NCBI GenBank assembly: GCA_905214315.1
Contig: CAJMLN010000004.1
Coordinates: 15,761-79,760, forward strand
Origin: an uncultured bacterium
Lineage (GTDB): Bacteria; Bacillota; Clostridia; Christensenellales; QALW01
Direction: 5' to 3'
DNA: 64,000 bases
Within the stretch, counting starts at the first letter, position 1. The number at the start of each line of letters is the position of its first letter. The notes beneath the pieces were generated by a model, which did no database searches, was not told the DNA's origin, and was given only the letters and a program-made list of their open reading frames with translations. The position numbers and the translations under genes were made by a program. This document shows positions 1 through 8,597 of this stretch, one piece after another.

Positions 1-728
1 GCTTCGGCGTGTCCTATCCCGGTGCGTCGATTCCCCGCAGCGTGCAGGGTATTATCTACGGCCTGAACCACTATGCCGGCGTGCCCAGCGCCCAGCTGGA
101 ATGGCACGGGCATAATGATTTTTATAAGGTGGTCAGCAACGCGGCTACGGCCTGGCTTTACGGCTGCAGCAGCGTAAACTGCTCGCTTCTGGGCATCGGC
201 GAGCGCACGGGCAACTGCCCGTTGGAGGCCATGGCGATTGAGTACGCCTCGCTGCGTGGCACGACCGACGGCATGGATCTTTCGGTGATTACCGAGATTG
301 CGCAGTTCTTTGAAAATGAGCTGGGCTATGAAATTCCGGCCAACACGCCGTTTGTAGGCCGCAATTTCAATGCTACGCGGGCGGGCATCCACGCCGACGG
401 AATGCTCAAGGACGAGGAGATTTACAATATCTTTGATACCAAGGCGATTCTGAACCGCCCGGCCATGGTCATTGTGGACGCGCATTCGGGCTTGGCGGGC
501 CTTGCCTACTGGATGAACGGATACTATCATTTGAGCGGCGATATCGCCGTGGATAAGCGCGATGACATTGTGGTAAAGATGAAGGAGCTGGTGGATAAAG
601 AATATGCCGCCGGACGCAATACCGCCATGGGCGACGTGGAGCTGGACGGCATGCTCAAGGCGCTGGATAAGGATATTCACGCCGCATTTGAGCACCATTA
701 TTTAGCGGCAAAATTATTGAAAAAATAG
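1..728 (+). CDS. Citrate/isopropylmalate synthase-family enzyme (C-terminal part)
   Basis: The reading frame is open from the window edge to a TAG at 726-728, so the true start lies upstream. The visible 242 residues belong to the HMGL-like/2-isopropylmalate synthase superfamily: an EWHGHND motif supplies the metal-binding histidines at the end of the TIM barrel, followed by a GERTGNCPLE motif. The family condenses an acyl-CoA with a 2-oxo acid. The C-terminal part is short and has no regulatory LeuA dimer domain, which argues against a classical leuA. Clostridial Re-citrate synthase and homocitrate synthase are the closest alternatives I can name, and I cannot choose between them from this fragment. 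The family assignment is firm and the substrate is inferred. Confidence 0.75.
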   Translation, partial: FGVSYPGASIPRSVQGIIYGLNHYAGVPSAQLEWHGHNDFYKVVSNAATAWLYGCSSVNCSLLGIGERTGNCPLEAMAIEYASLRGTTDGMDLSVITEIAQFFENELGYEIPANTPFVGRNFNATRAGIHADGMLKDEEIYNIFDTKAILNRPAMVIVDAHSGLAGLAYWMNGYYHLSGDIAVDKRDDIVVKMKELVDKEYAAGRNTAMGDVELDGMLKALDKDIHAAFEHHYLAAKLLKK

Positions 729-751
729 TTTTTGATAATTTTTATCAAAAA
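729..751 (+). other. AT-rich perfect hairpin after the stop codon
   Basis: A 10-bp perfect inverted repeat (TTTTTGATAA / TTATCAAAAA) with a 3-nt loop begins one base after the upstream stop. It has no GC-rich stem and no T-run after it, so it is at best a weak terminator or an mRNA 3' end stabiliser. Confidence 0.35.
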
Positions 752-755
752 TCTA

Positions 756-784
756 TGGAAATTTCACTGGGAATGGTTTATAAT
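756..784 (+). promoter_or_regulatory. Predicted sigma-A promoter for the P-loop/thrC/trpS operon
   Basis: A TATAAT at 779-784 lies 17 nt after TGGAAA (four of six matches to TTGACA). It is about 30 nt upstream of the ATG at 814 and directly follows the end of the preceding gene, so it probably starts a new transcript. Confidence 0.5.
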
Positions 785-813
785 ACAGGTATAAACTTGA
801 AGGAGGTTTTTCT

Positions 814-1227
814 ATGATTAAAATCATCTACGGAAAAAAAGGAGCGGGCAAAACCAAAAAGATTATCGAAAGCGCCAACATCGCTTCGGAAACCTGCAAG
901 GGCAACGTTGCCTTCCTCTTTAACAGCAAGCGGTACATCTGCGACCTGAAGCATCAGGTGCGCTTTATTGATACCAATGAATACGGCATAAAGGGCGCAT
1001 ATCTGTTTTTAGGCTTTATCAGCGGCCTGATCGCTTCCAATTTTGACCTGGAAAAAATTTATGTCGATGGATTTTTAAAGCATATGGATCGTCCCATTGA
1101 AGAGCTGGAGGATCTCTTCATTCGCCTCAAACCCCTCTGTGAAATGCACCGGGTGGAGCTGATCCTTTCGGTAAGTGCGGATAAGGACGAGATTCCGGCG
1201 TTTATGCAGGAATTTTTAGCAGATTAA
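814..1227 (+). CDS. Small P-loop NTPase-like protein, function unknown
   Basis: A 137-residue cytosolic protein. It begins with a beta strand and a clear Walker A motif, GKKGAGKT, at residues 7-14. It has no obvious Walker B DE pair, no transmembrane segment and no signal peptide. A strong AAGGAGG site precedes the ATG. It lies 9 nt before thrC and probably shares its transcript, but nothing in the sequence ties it to threonine synthesis. Small ATPases of this type occur as orphans in Clostridia. I do not recognise a named family, so only nucleotide binding is supported. Confidence 0.65.
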   Translation: MIKIIYGKKGAGKTKKIIESANIASETCKGNVAFLFNSKRYICDLKHQVRFIDTNEYGIKGAYLFLGFISGLIASNFDLEKIYVDGFLKHMDRPIEELEDLFIRLKPLCEMHRVELILSVSADKDEIPAFMQEFLAD

Positions 1228-1236
1228 GGAAAGACT

Positions 1237-2724
1237 ATGAAATATACTTCCACCAGGGATTCGTCCCTATCGTTTTCAGCGGCAAAATGCTTTGTACAGG
1301 GCATTTCGGCCGAAGGGGGACTGTTTGTTCCCGAAGCGTTTCCGGAATTCAGCTTGCAGGACATTTCCGCCATGGCGGAAATGTCCTACTCGCAAAGAGC
1401 GTATGCGGTGCTGTCCCGCTATTTAACGGATTTTTCTAAAGAAGAGCTGAAGGCCTGCATCCGCGGAGCCTACGAAGGCAGATTTGATACCCCCGCCGTG
1501 GCGCCGCTGCACCGGATAGACGGGCGTACCGCCGTGCTGGAGCTGTTCCACGGTCCTACGCTGGCCTTTAAGGATATAGCGCTGCAGATTCTGCCGCATT
1601 TTTTAAAGTACGCTAAAGGCAAGGAGGGCGAGACCTGCGATATCCTGATTCTTGTGGCCACCTCCGGCGATACGGGAAAGGCCGCGCTTGAGGGCTTCTG
1701 CGATGTGGACGGCATGCGCATTGCGGTGTTCTTCCCCAACGAGGGCGTCAGCCATATGCAGCAGCTGCAGATGACCACGCAGGAGGGCGGCAACGTGCTG
1801 GTATGCGCGGTAAACGGCAATTTTGATGACGCGCAGACCGGCGTAAAAAGAATTTTTGCCGATGCCGCAGTACGGGAGGGACTGCTGCACAACGGTGTAA
1901 AGCTCTCCAGCGCCAACTCCATCAACTGGGGACGGCTTGTGCCGCAGATCGTCTATTATTTCAGCGCCTATGCCGATTGGCTGAAGGAGGGCCGCATCCG
2001 GCCGGGCGAGAAGATCAACTTTGTGGTTCCCACGGGCAATTTCGGGGATATTCTGGCCGGCTACTATGCCATGCGCATGGGACTGCCGGTACATAAGCTG
2101 ATTTGCGCCTCCAATAAGAACAACGTGCTTACCGACTTTTTTGCCGGCGGCACCTATAACGCCAACCGCGCGTTTTATAAAACCATGTCGCCCTCAATGG
2201 ATATTCTGATCTCCAGCAATCTGGAACGGCTGCTGTTCGAGCTCTCTGGCCGGGATGATAAGGCCGTTCGCGCCATGATGGACCGGCTGAAGCAGTCGGG
2301 CGAGTATTCGATTTCCGCGCAGATGCAGGAGGCGTTGAAACAAAATTTTACCGCCGGCTGTGCCGACGAAGAGGAAACGCAGGCGGCTATTTCGCGGCTG
2401 TGGAAGGAAAAGAATTACTGTATCGACACGCATACGGCCGTGGCGGTCAGCGTATATGAAAAGTATAAGAAGACCTCCGGCGACGATACGCCCACGGTCA
2501 TCCTTTCCACTGCCAGCCCGTATAAATTTCCCCGCGCGGTGCTTTCTGCCGTTTCCGGCAGCGCGCCGGAGGATGACTTTGAGGCGGCCGCGGCCCTGGA
2601 AGCCATGGGAGTTCCCATGCCGGCGCAGATCGCTGGACTGAAACAGAAGCCGGTGCTGCACCGCGGCGTCTGCGCGAAAGATGCCATGGCGGCGGAAATT
2701 TTCAAAATAGGAGACAAAAGATGA
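1237..2724 (+). CDS. thrC: Threonine synthase
   Basis: This PLP enzyme converts O-phosphohomoserine to threonine and phosphate. Its 495 residues fit the long bacterial/fungal form. The N-terminus (KYTSTRD) is typical of that form. The motif GPTLAFKD holds the PLP-binding lysine at residue 112, and ATSGDTGKAAL and PTGNFGD are the phosphate- and cofactor-binding loops. The end overlaps trpS by 4 nt (ATGA), which indicates translational coupling. Aspartokinase, the first step of the same pathway, lies in the window at 24296-25624, but no homoserine dehydrogenase or kinase is visible. The identification is secure. Confidence 0.97.
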   Translation: MKYTSTRDSSLSFSAAKCFVQGISAEGGLFVPEAFPEFSLQDISAMAEMSYSQRAYAVLSRYLTDFSKEELKACIRGAYEGRFDTPAVAPLHRIDGRTAVLELFHGPTLAFKDIALQILPHFLKYAKGKEGETCDILILVATSGDTGKAALEGFCDVDGMRIAVFFPNEGVSHMQQLQMTTQEGGNVLVCAVNGNFDDAQTGVKRIFADAAVREGLLHNGVKLSSANSINWGRLVPQIVYYFSAYADWLKEGRIRPGEKINFVVPTGNFGDILAGYYAMRMGLPVHKLICASNKNNVLTDFFAGGTYNANRAFYKTMSPSMDILISSNLERLLFELSGRDDKAVRAMMDRLKQSGEYSISAQMQEALKQNFTAGCADEEETQAAISRLWKEKNYCIDTHTAVAVSVYEKYKKTSGDDTPTVILSTASPYKFPRAVLSAVSGSAPEDDFEAAAALEAMGVPMPAQIAGLKQKPVLHRGVCAKDAMAAEIFKIGDKR

Positions 2725-3728
2725 CGGACGATAAAAAGACCATTTTTTCCGGCATACAGCCCTCGGGCTGTGTGACCATCGGCAATTATCTGGGCGCGCT
2801 GCGCTCATGGAAGCAGCTGCAGGAGGACTATCACTGCTATTACTGCGTGGTGGACCTTCATGCCGTTACCGTGCGGCAGGAGCCGGCGGAGCTGAGACGG
2901 CGCTGTATTGAGCTGTATGCCGAATATATCGCCTGCGGCCTTGACCCGGAGAAAAACGTGATGTTTTTCCAGTCCCATGTGCCGGCGCACAGTGAGCTTT
3001 CCTGGCTGCTGACCTGCAATTCCTATATGGGCGAGATGAGCCGGATGACGCAGTTTAAGGAAAAAAGCAAAAGGGCAGGCGCCAATGTGGGCCTGGGACT
3101 TTTGTGCTATCCGGTGCTGATGGCGGCGGATATTCTGCTGTATAACGCCGATTTGGTGCCCGTGGGAGAGGATCAGAAGCAGCACCTGGAGCTGGCCAGG
3201 GATCTGGCGGTCCGCTTCAACAGCGCCTACAGCGATACGTTCACCGTGCCGGAGGGATACATTCCAAAAAACGGCGCGCGGATTATGAGCCTGACCGATC
3301 CTACCAGTAAAATGAGCAAGAGCGCCGAAAATCCCAACGCGTTTGTTTCCATTCTGGACGCGCCGGAGACGGTGATGAAAAAATTCGCCCGCGCGGTTAC
3401 GGATTCGGACAATAGCATTGTGCACGATTCGGCCAACAAGCCGGGCGTGACGAATCTGCTGGAAATTTACGCCGCCTGTACGGGGCAGGAGATTGCGGCC
3501 GCAGAGCAGGCCTTTGCGGGAAAGGGCTACGGCGAGTTTAAAAAAGCCGTGGGCGAGGCTGTAATAGAAACCCTGAGGCCCATACAGGAAAACTTTAAGC
3601 GCATTATGGATGATAAAGCCTATATTGAAAAATGCTATACCGAGGGCGCGCGTCAGGCCGCATATACGGCCGGTAAAACGCTGGCTAAGGTACAGCGCAA
3701 GATGGGCCTTGCCCCTAAAAAACTGTAA
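2721..3728 (+). CDS. trpS: Tryptophanyl-tRNA synthetase
   Basis: This class I aminoacyl-tRNA synthetase charges tRNA-Trp. At 335 residues it is the usual bacterial length. The N-terminal GIQPSG followed by TIGNYLGAL is the TrpRS form of the HIGH signature, and a complete KMSKS loop occurs near residue 195. GEDQKQHLEL is a family motif of the Rossmann core. The start codon overlaps the thrC stop, and a GC-rich hairpin terminator follows the gene. No T-box leader is present, so any regulation would come from the shared upstream promoter. Confidence 0.98.
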   Translation: MTDDKKTIFSGIQPSGCVTIGNYLGALRSWKQLQEDYHCYYCVVDLHAVTVRQEPAELRRRCIELYAEYIACGLDPEKNVMFFQSHVPAHSELSWLLTCNSYMGEMSRMTQFKEKSKRAGANVGLGLLCYPVLMAADILLYNADLVPVGEDQKQHLELARDLAVRFNSAYSDTFTVPEGYIPKNGARIMSLTDPTSKMSKSAENPNAFVSILDAPETVMKKFARAVTDSDNSIVHDSANKPGVTNLLEIYAACTGQEIAAAEQAFAGKGYGEFKKAVGEAVIETLRPIQENFKRIMDDKAYIEKCYTEGARQAAYTAGKTLAKVQRKMGLAPKKL

Positions 3729-3732
3729 ACGG

Positions 3733-3763
3733 AAGCCGCGGGAGTCCCCTTGCGGCTTATTTT
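3733..3763 (+). terminator. Rho-independent terminator after trpS
   Basis: Arms AAGCCGC (3733-3739) and GCGGCTT (3752-3758) form a stem followed by ATTTT. It sits directly after the trpS stop and ends the upstream operon. Confidence 0.75.
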
Positions 3764-3783
3764 GTGCCGAAAAGGAGTTTTAA

Positions 3784-5199
3784 ATGATGAATAAAAGATG
3801 GATGAGCCTTTTTTTAAGCGTTCTTGTATGCACCGGCTGTACTGCGGCGCCGCCGATTTCCTCTGGAGATGCGCCGCCCTTTGACGTTACCGCACCTTTT
3901 TCGCAGAGCGAGGAGCTGGTTCTCCCGGCTCTTTACGGCGAAGGCATGGTTCTGCAGCGGGGGCGGGTAAAAATTACGGGAAAAACGCAGGATACGGACA
4001 TTGCGGTTATCCTGAATGAAAAGGTGTACTGGGGCCGTTGTGAAAACGGAAGCTTTTGCATTGAAATTCCCGATGCCGTTTCCGGCGGGCCGTATAGCTT
4101 GACGGTACGTACTCGGAATTTCGGAAAACGGTTTGAACAGGTGTATATAGGAGATGTGTTCCTGTTGGGCGGCCAGTCAAATATGAGCCTGACGCTGGGC
4201 AGCTGCGATCAAACGCTTCCGGTAAAATACATCAATGAGAATATTCACTTTTTTACCGTGGATAAGCAGTTTGCCGATACGCCGCAGACGGAGGTATCGG
4301 GCGCCTGGAAAAAGGGAAACGCCGCGGCAAATATGGATTTTTCGGCCATCGGCGTGATTTTTGCCGATGCTATGCAGAAAAAAGAAAATGTGCCCGTGGG
4401 GGCGGTATGCGCCTCGCTGGGCGGAACGATGACCAGCACCTGGCTGCCTGAGCAGGAGGCCGGGGGAATTGAGGATATTCCCTATATCAACCCTGAAAAA
4501 TATGCCAATACCAGCGAGCCGAGCAAGTGTTATAACGGCATGATCGCACCGCTGACGGATTATGTATTTAAAGGGGTGCTCTGGTATCAGGGGGAAAATC
4601 AAACGGAAAAGCATCAGGAGCTGCTTACGGGCGTCATTAATGGCTGGCGTCGGGTCTTTGACGATGCCTCGCTGCCGTTTTTGATTATTGAGCTGCCCGG
4701 ATATGAGGTCAGCGAGGAGCCAACCCGCTGGGCGCAGGTGCGGCAGGCACAGCAGCAAACAGCGGAGGCGCTTGAAAACGTATGGCTGTGCTGTACCATT
4801 GATACCGGCGACCGGACGGATATCCATCCTCTGGATAAGGAGACGGTGGCGCTGCGCTGCGCGCTTGTGGGGCGGAATGCCTTTTACGGGGAAAATCTTT
4901 ATACCGGCCCTGTGATTACCAATTGCACAAGGGAGAACGACGCGATTGTCTTAAGCGTTGCTTCCGAAGGCGGGCTGACTGTTCGGGGGACGTTGGAGGG
5001 GTGCTTTGAAATTCGTACAAAAGGAGCGACTAAGGGGTTCGTTCCCGCCCGGGCGGTGATCGAGGGAGATACTATTGTTGTTTCGGGGATTGAAGATCCG
5101 GTGCAGGTGCGCTATTGCTTTACAAGCTTTCCCCGCCCCGCGATATTTGACGGCTGCGGACTACCCCTTGACCAGTATGTCTCCCCTGTGCTTGGATGA
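3784..5199 (+). CDS. Sialate O-acetylesterase-like SGNH lipoprotein
   Basis: A 471-residue secreted esterase. Residues 1-20 form a signal peptide with a lipobox ending in TGC, so the mature protein is probably lipid-anchored. GGQSNM contains the nucleophile Ser132, and VLWYQGENQ is the second family block. DIHPLD carries the likely catalytic His348. These are hallmarks of the SASA/DUF303 carbohydrate-esterase group, which removes acetyl groups from sialic acids or from plant glycans such as xylan. The gene has its own RBS (AAAGGAG) and terminator, so it is probably monocistronic. The acetyl donor cannot be told from sequence. Confidence 0.85.
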   Translation: MMNKRWMSLFLSVLVCTGCTAAPPISSGDAPPFDVTAPFSQSEELVLPALYGEGMVLQRGRVKITGKTQDTDIAVILNEKVYWGRCENGSFCIEIPDAVSGGPYSLTVRTRNFGKRFEQVYIGDVFLLGGQSNMSLTLGSCDQTLPVKYINENIHFFTVDKQFADTPQTEVSGAWKKGNAAANMDFSAIGVIFADAMQKKENVPVGAVCASLGGTMTSTWLPEQEAGGIEDIPYINPEKYANTSEPSKCYNGMIAPLTDYVFKGVLWYQGENQTEKHQELLTGVINGWRRVFDDASLPFLIIELPGYEVSEEPTRWAQVRQAQQQTAEALENVWLCCTIDTGDRTDIHPLDKETVALRCALVGRNAFYGENLYTGPVITNCTRENDAIVLSVASEGGLTVRGTLEGCFEIRTKGATKGFVPARAVIEGDTIVVSGIEDPVQVRYCFTSFPRPAIFDGCGLPLDQYVSPVLG

Positions 5200-5222
5200 G
5201 CTTGGATAAACGGAAAATACAA

Positions 5223-5257
5223 ACAGCAGCGGCTACTCCGCTGCTGTCAGTATTTTT
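5223..5257 (+). terminator. Rho-independent terminator after the esterase
   Basis: A 10-bp perfect stem, ACAGCAGCGG / CCGCTGCTGT, with a 5-nt loop is followed by CAGTATTTTT. It lies 23 nt after the esterase stop. Confidence 0.8.
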
Positions 5258-5336
5258 GTTCGGCACAGCGAAAGAGTGATCGTCTCCTTTGTCTTTTTCA
5301 TGGTGCGCTGCGTCCCCTTTCGGGAATTTTTGTTTT

Positions 5337-5996
5337 TTACAGCAGCGTCTGGCCGTTGATCTCCAGCCGGAATTTTAAGCCCAGCTTTTCGGCGGCCTTG
5401 CGGCAGAGGATCATGCGGCCCAAAAAGATTTCAAAGTAGTCCATAATACTGCTGTATCTGGTTTCAATTTCCAAATACAAGGTGATGGTCGTTTTATCCT
5501 CGCTGATTTTTAAGGAGGAATCCTTTACCGAAAAGTTGACGCGGTCATGGATGTCAAAGGTGGCGACATCCGCGTTGCGTACGCGGCTGCGGCGGACGTC
5601 GGATTTATCGGCCAGAATCAGGGCCGCGGAAACCTCGTCCACCGGCACGCCGGTGCCCTCGTCGTGATTGCCGATAGCGGTGATAATTGTGGCCACATCC
5701 TCGGCGTCCATATCCATGTGGTCCAGGATTCGGAAGGCCATGACCGCCCCGCTCTGGGAGTGCTCCACCCGGTTGACCAGATTGCCGATATCATGCAGAT
5801 AGCCGGCAATTTTGGCCAGCTCCACCTCGTGGGGAGGGTAATTCAGCCGGGAGAGGATCTCCCCCGCGCAGACGGCCACCTTGGTCACGTGGGCGAAGCT
5901 GTGTTCGGTATAGCCCAGCGCCTGCAGGGAGCTGTCGGCCTTTTGAATATAGGTTTTTACGGCGGCATTGTTTTTGATGTCTTCAAAGCTTATCAT
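5337..5996 (-). CDS. HD-domain phosphohydrolase
   Basis: A 219-residue cytosolic protein. Metal ligands of an HD domain are visible at His36 and His68-Asp69 (YLHDIGN), followed by a conserved NHDEGTG and a later aspartate in ADKSDV. HD proteins are metal-dependent phosphohydrolases, many acting on nucleotides or RNA. The C-terminal 80 residues contain several beta strands and no family I can name. It is last in a three-gene minus-strand cluster with a response regulator and an aminotransferase, separated from the regulator by 12 nt. The substrate is unknown. Confidence 0.8.
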   Translation of the reverse strand: MISFEDIKNNAAVKTYIQKADSSLQALGYTEHSFAHVTKVAVCAGEILSRLNYPPHEVELAKIAGYLHDIGNLVNRVEHSQSGAVMAFRILDHMDMDAEDVATIITAIGNHDEGTGVPVDEVSAALILADKSDVRRSRVRNADVATFDIHDRVNFSVKDSSLKISEDKTTITLYLEIETRYSSIMDYFEIFLGRMILCRKAAEKLGLKFRLEINGQTLL

Positions 5997-6008
5997 AAAA
6001 AACTCCTG

Positions 6009-6680
6009 TCAGGGGCGGGGGATTTTATAGCCCACGCCGCGCACGGTTTCTATCAGGACTCCCGCGCTGCCTAATTTCTGGCGCAGGGTGCGGATGTGCA
6101 CGTCCACGGTACGGTTCTCACCGTCAAAGGAATAGCCCCAAATACGGTTGAGAAGCTGGTCGCGCGTCAATACCAGGTTCTTTTTTTCCAAAAGCAGGCA
6201 CAGCAGCTCGAATTCCTTTAAGGTAAGCGCGATCTCCTGTCCGTCCACCCTTACCATATGGGAAGAAGGGCACACGTACAGCGGCCCTACGGTGTATTCC
6301 TGCAGGTTCTGCGCCGGCGCGCTCCGGCGCAGCAGCGCCTTGACGCGGGCAACCATTTCCATCATGCCGAAGGGCTTGGGAATATAATCGTCGGCGCCCT
6401 TTTCAAAGCCTAAGACCTTGTCGTATTCCGAGCCCTTGGCCGTCAGCAGAATCACGGGCAGGTTCCTGCAGCCGGCGTCGGCGCGCAGCTTTTCCAAAAT
6501 GGACAGGCCGTCCTCCTCGGGCAGCATGATATCCAGCATCACCAGCTCCGGCGGCTGCTTTTTCATCTCCGCCCAGAACAGGGAGGGCGCCGCAAAGCCG
6601 GCGGCCGGAATCCCCGTGGAGGAAAGCGTGTAGACCACCAGCTCCCGTATATTATTATCGTCTTCTACAATATAAACCAT
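6009..6680 (-). CDS. OmpR/PhoB-family response regulator
   Basis: A 223-residue two-component regulator. Residues 1-115 form a receiver domain with the acidic pocket EDD at 6-8, phospho-acceptor Asp50, a threonine in LLTAKG and the following lysine in PKPFG. Residues 130-223 form a winged-helix DNA-binding domain ending in a VRGVGYKI motif typical of the family. No histidine kinase gene is adjacent, so it is an orphan within this window. It lies 11 nt downstream of the aminotransferase gene and probably shares its transcript. Confidence 0.93.
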   Translation of the reverse strand: MVYIVEDDNNIRELVVYTLSSTGIPAAGFAAPSLFWAEMKKQPPELVMLDIMLPEEDGLSILEKLRADAGCRNLPVILLTAKGSEYDKVLGFEKGADDYIPKPFGMMEMVARVKALLRRSAPAQNLQEYTVGPLYVCPSSHMVRVDGQEIALTLKEFELLCLLLEKKNLVLTRDQLLNRIWGYSFDGENRTVDVHIRTLRQKLGSAGVLIETVRGVGYKIPRP

Positions 6681-6691
6681 ACGCCCTCCTG

Positions 6692-7891
6692 TTATTTTTC
6701 TGAAAGCATTGCGTCCTTCAGCTGCTTCAGCGCGTCCATTCCGGCTATAATCTGCTCGTCGGTGGGGGTGGAATAGTTTACGCGGAAATTCCGGCAGGGC
6801 TTCTGCGGATCGGTCAGAAAGGCGCTGCCGGGCACGACGGCCACGCTGTACTGGCCGATGGCGCGCGAGCAGAATTCCTGCATATCAATTTTTTCCGGAA
6901 GCGCACACCATAAAAACAGCCCGCCGGTCACCCTGCTGCAGGTGATCTCCGGCAGCAGGCACTCCTCGGCTTTCTGCCTGCACAGCGCGGCCTTTGCTTT
7001 ATACAGCGCCCGCAGCCGCTCCAGATGCGCGGCAAAATCGTAATCGGTCATAAAATGATAGGCGATCATCTGCGCCAGAATGTTGGAATGGACGTCCTGT
7101 GTCTGCTTGATGGCGGTGAATTTGGCAATCAGCGGCCGGGGCGCAAGGCAGAAGCCCACGCGCAGGCCGGGGGAGAGGACCTTGGAGAACGAGCCGGCGT
7201 ATAAAACGATGCCGTCGGTATCCATACTCTTTATCGGGGGCAGGCCTTCGCCGGTAAAATAAAGATCGCCGTAGGGGTTGTCCTCTAAAATCAGAAAGCC
7301 GTATTTTTTTGCCAGCGCATAGATGGCGCGGCGCTTTTCCAGGCTGGTGGTAATGCCGGTGGGATTCTGGAAATTGGGTATGATATATAACAGCTTTACG
7401 TTTTTATTGGTTTTTGCGGCCTCCTCCAGCGCGGAAAGATTCAGTCCGTCCTCTTCCATGGGAATTCCCGCCAATCTGGCGCCGGAGAGCTTGAGGGCGT
7501 TGACGGAGCCTACAAAGCTGGGTTCCTCGCATAAAATCGTATCGCCCGCGCCGCAGAGCGCCGTTGCCGCCAGACTCATCGCCTGCTGGGCGCCGGCGGT
7601 AATTAAGATATCGTCGGCTTCCTTTCCGGCTCCGTGGTTGGCCTGCATGTAGGCCTTCAGGGCTTCCCGCAGGGGCGTATAGCCCTCGGTAACCGAATAC
7701 TGCAGTGCCGCGATCGGTTCTTCTTCAAAAATTTTTTGGGTAATCTGCGCCACCTCCCGGGAGGGAAAGGCCTCCGGCGAGGGATTGCCCGCCGAAAAGG
7801 GAATGATGCCCGGGGCGGCGCTCATTTTCAAAATTTCACGGATCGCCGAGGGCTTCAGCGCCCGGGCGTTATCGGAAAAGGAATACTCCAT
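6692..7891 (-). CDS. PLP-dependent aminotransferase (class I/II, LysN/2-aminoadipate type)
   Basis: A 399-residue fold-type I aminotransferase. GAQQA, PNFQNPTG and DNPYGDL are typical substrate and cofactor motifs, and YAGSFSKVLSPGLRVG contains the Schiff-base lysine. The sequence pattern (MEYSFSDN start, FSAGNPSPE) is that of the 2-aminoadipate/aromatic aminotransferase group related to the MocR enzyme domain, but no N-terminal helix-turn-helix is present. A GGAGG site precedes the ATG. It is first in the minus-strand cluster with a response regulator and an HD protein. The amino acid used cannot be fixed from sequence. Confidence 0.88.
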   Translation of the reverse strand: MEYSFSDNARALKPSAIREILKMSAAPGIIPFSAGNPSPEAFPSREVAQITQKIFEEEPIAALQYSVTEGYTPLREALKAYMQANHGAGKEADDILITAGAQQAMSLAATALCGAGDTILCEEPSFVGSVNALKLSGARLAGIPMEEDGLNLSALEEAAKTNKNVKLLYIIPNFQNPTGITTSLEKRRAIYALAKKYGFLILEDNPYGDLYFTGEGLPPIKSMDTDGIVLYAGSFSKVLSPGLRVGFCLAPRPLIAKFTAIKQTQDVHSNILAQMIAYHFMTDYDFAAHLERLRALYKAKAALCRQKAEECLLPEITCSRVTGGLFLWCALPEKIDMQEFCSRAIGQYSVAVVPGSAFLTDPQKPCRNFRVNYSTPTDEQIIAGMDALKQLKDAMLSEK

Positions 7892-7927
7892 AAAAGGCCT
7901 CCGTTTGAAAGAAATTTTTCTGTATGT

Positions 7928-7956
7928 ATTCTATCACAAAATCCGGCAAAGCACAA
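7928..7956 (-). promoter_or_regulatory. Possible promoter of the aminotransferase cluster
   Basis: On the minus strand, TAGAAT (7933-7928) lies 17 nt after TTGTGC (7956-7951), about 37 nt before the start codon. The -10 is good but the -35 is poor. Confidence 0.35.
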
Positions 7957-8039
7957 CGTTCCTTTTTTTAATAGAAAAGTGAGAGTTTTTTTCTTTTGCG
8001 CTGTTAAAGGGATGAACGGGAGAAAAGGAGAGAAGCAGA

Positions 8040-8597
8040 ATGGATTACGGTGCCAGTAGCTACCGCCGTTTCCTTGCAGGCGACGACAGCGGCCTTGCCG
8101 AAGTAATTCGGCTTTATAAGGACGGTTTGATGTTCTATATCAACGGTTATGTCAACAATCTCAGCACGGCGCAGGAGCTGACCGAGGATGTGTTTTTTTT
8201 ACTGGCGGTGAAAAAGCCGCGCTTTCGGGAGGAGGCCCTGTTTAAAACCTGGCTGTATACCATCGGGCGGAATCTGGCCCTCAACAGGCTGAAAAAGCTT
8301 TCGCGGCACAGGGAATACAGCCTGGAGGATTTTGCGTGCTCCGCCGCCGATAAAGAGCTGCTGGAGATCCGGTGCCTGAAAAATGAGCGCAACGCCTGCC
8401 TGTACCGGGCGATGGCACAGCTGAAGCCGGAATACCGGGAGGTTTTGCATCTGCTGTTCTTTGAGGGCATGAAAAACGCCGAGGCCGCAAGGGTGATGAA
8501 AAAGAACAGACGGCAGATTGAAAATCTCGTCTACCGGGCAAAGCGCTCCTTAAAAGCCCGTTTAGAAAAGGAGGATTTTGATGTTGAAGGATTGTAA
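8040..8597 (+). CDS. ECF-like RNA polymerase sigma factor
   Basis: A 185-residue two-domain sigma-70 family protein. Residues 12-90 form region 2: the core-binding part (ELTEDVFF) and the promoter -10 recognition part (FKTWLYTIGRNLALNRLKK). Residues 120-175 form region 4, a helix-turn-helix (EYREVLHLLFFEGMKNAEAA) that reads the -35 element. Regions 1 and 3 are absent, as in extracytoplasmic-function sigma factors. An AAAGGAG site precedes the ATG. It overlaps the downstream membrane-protein gene, a layout typical of sigma/anti-sigma pairs. The stimulus is unknown. Confidence 0.9.
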   Translation: MDYGASSYRRFLAGDDSGLAEVIRLYKDGLMFYINGYVNNLSTAQELTEDVFFLLAVKKPRFREEALFKTWLYTIGRNLALNRLKKLSRHREYSLEDFACSAADKELLEIRCLKNERNACLYRAMAQLKPEYREVLHLLFFEGMKNAEAARVMKKNRRQIENLVYRAKRSLKARLEKEDFDVEGL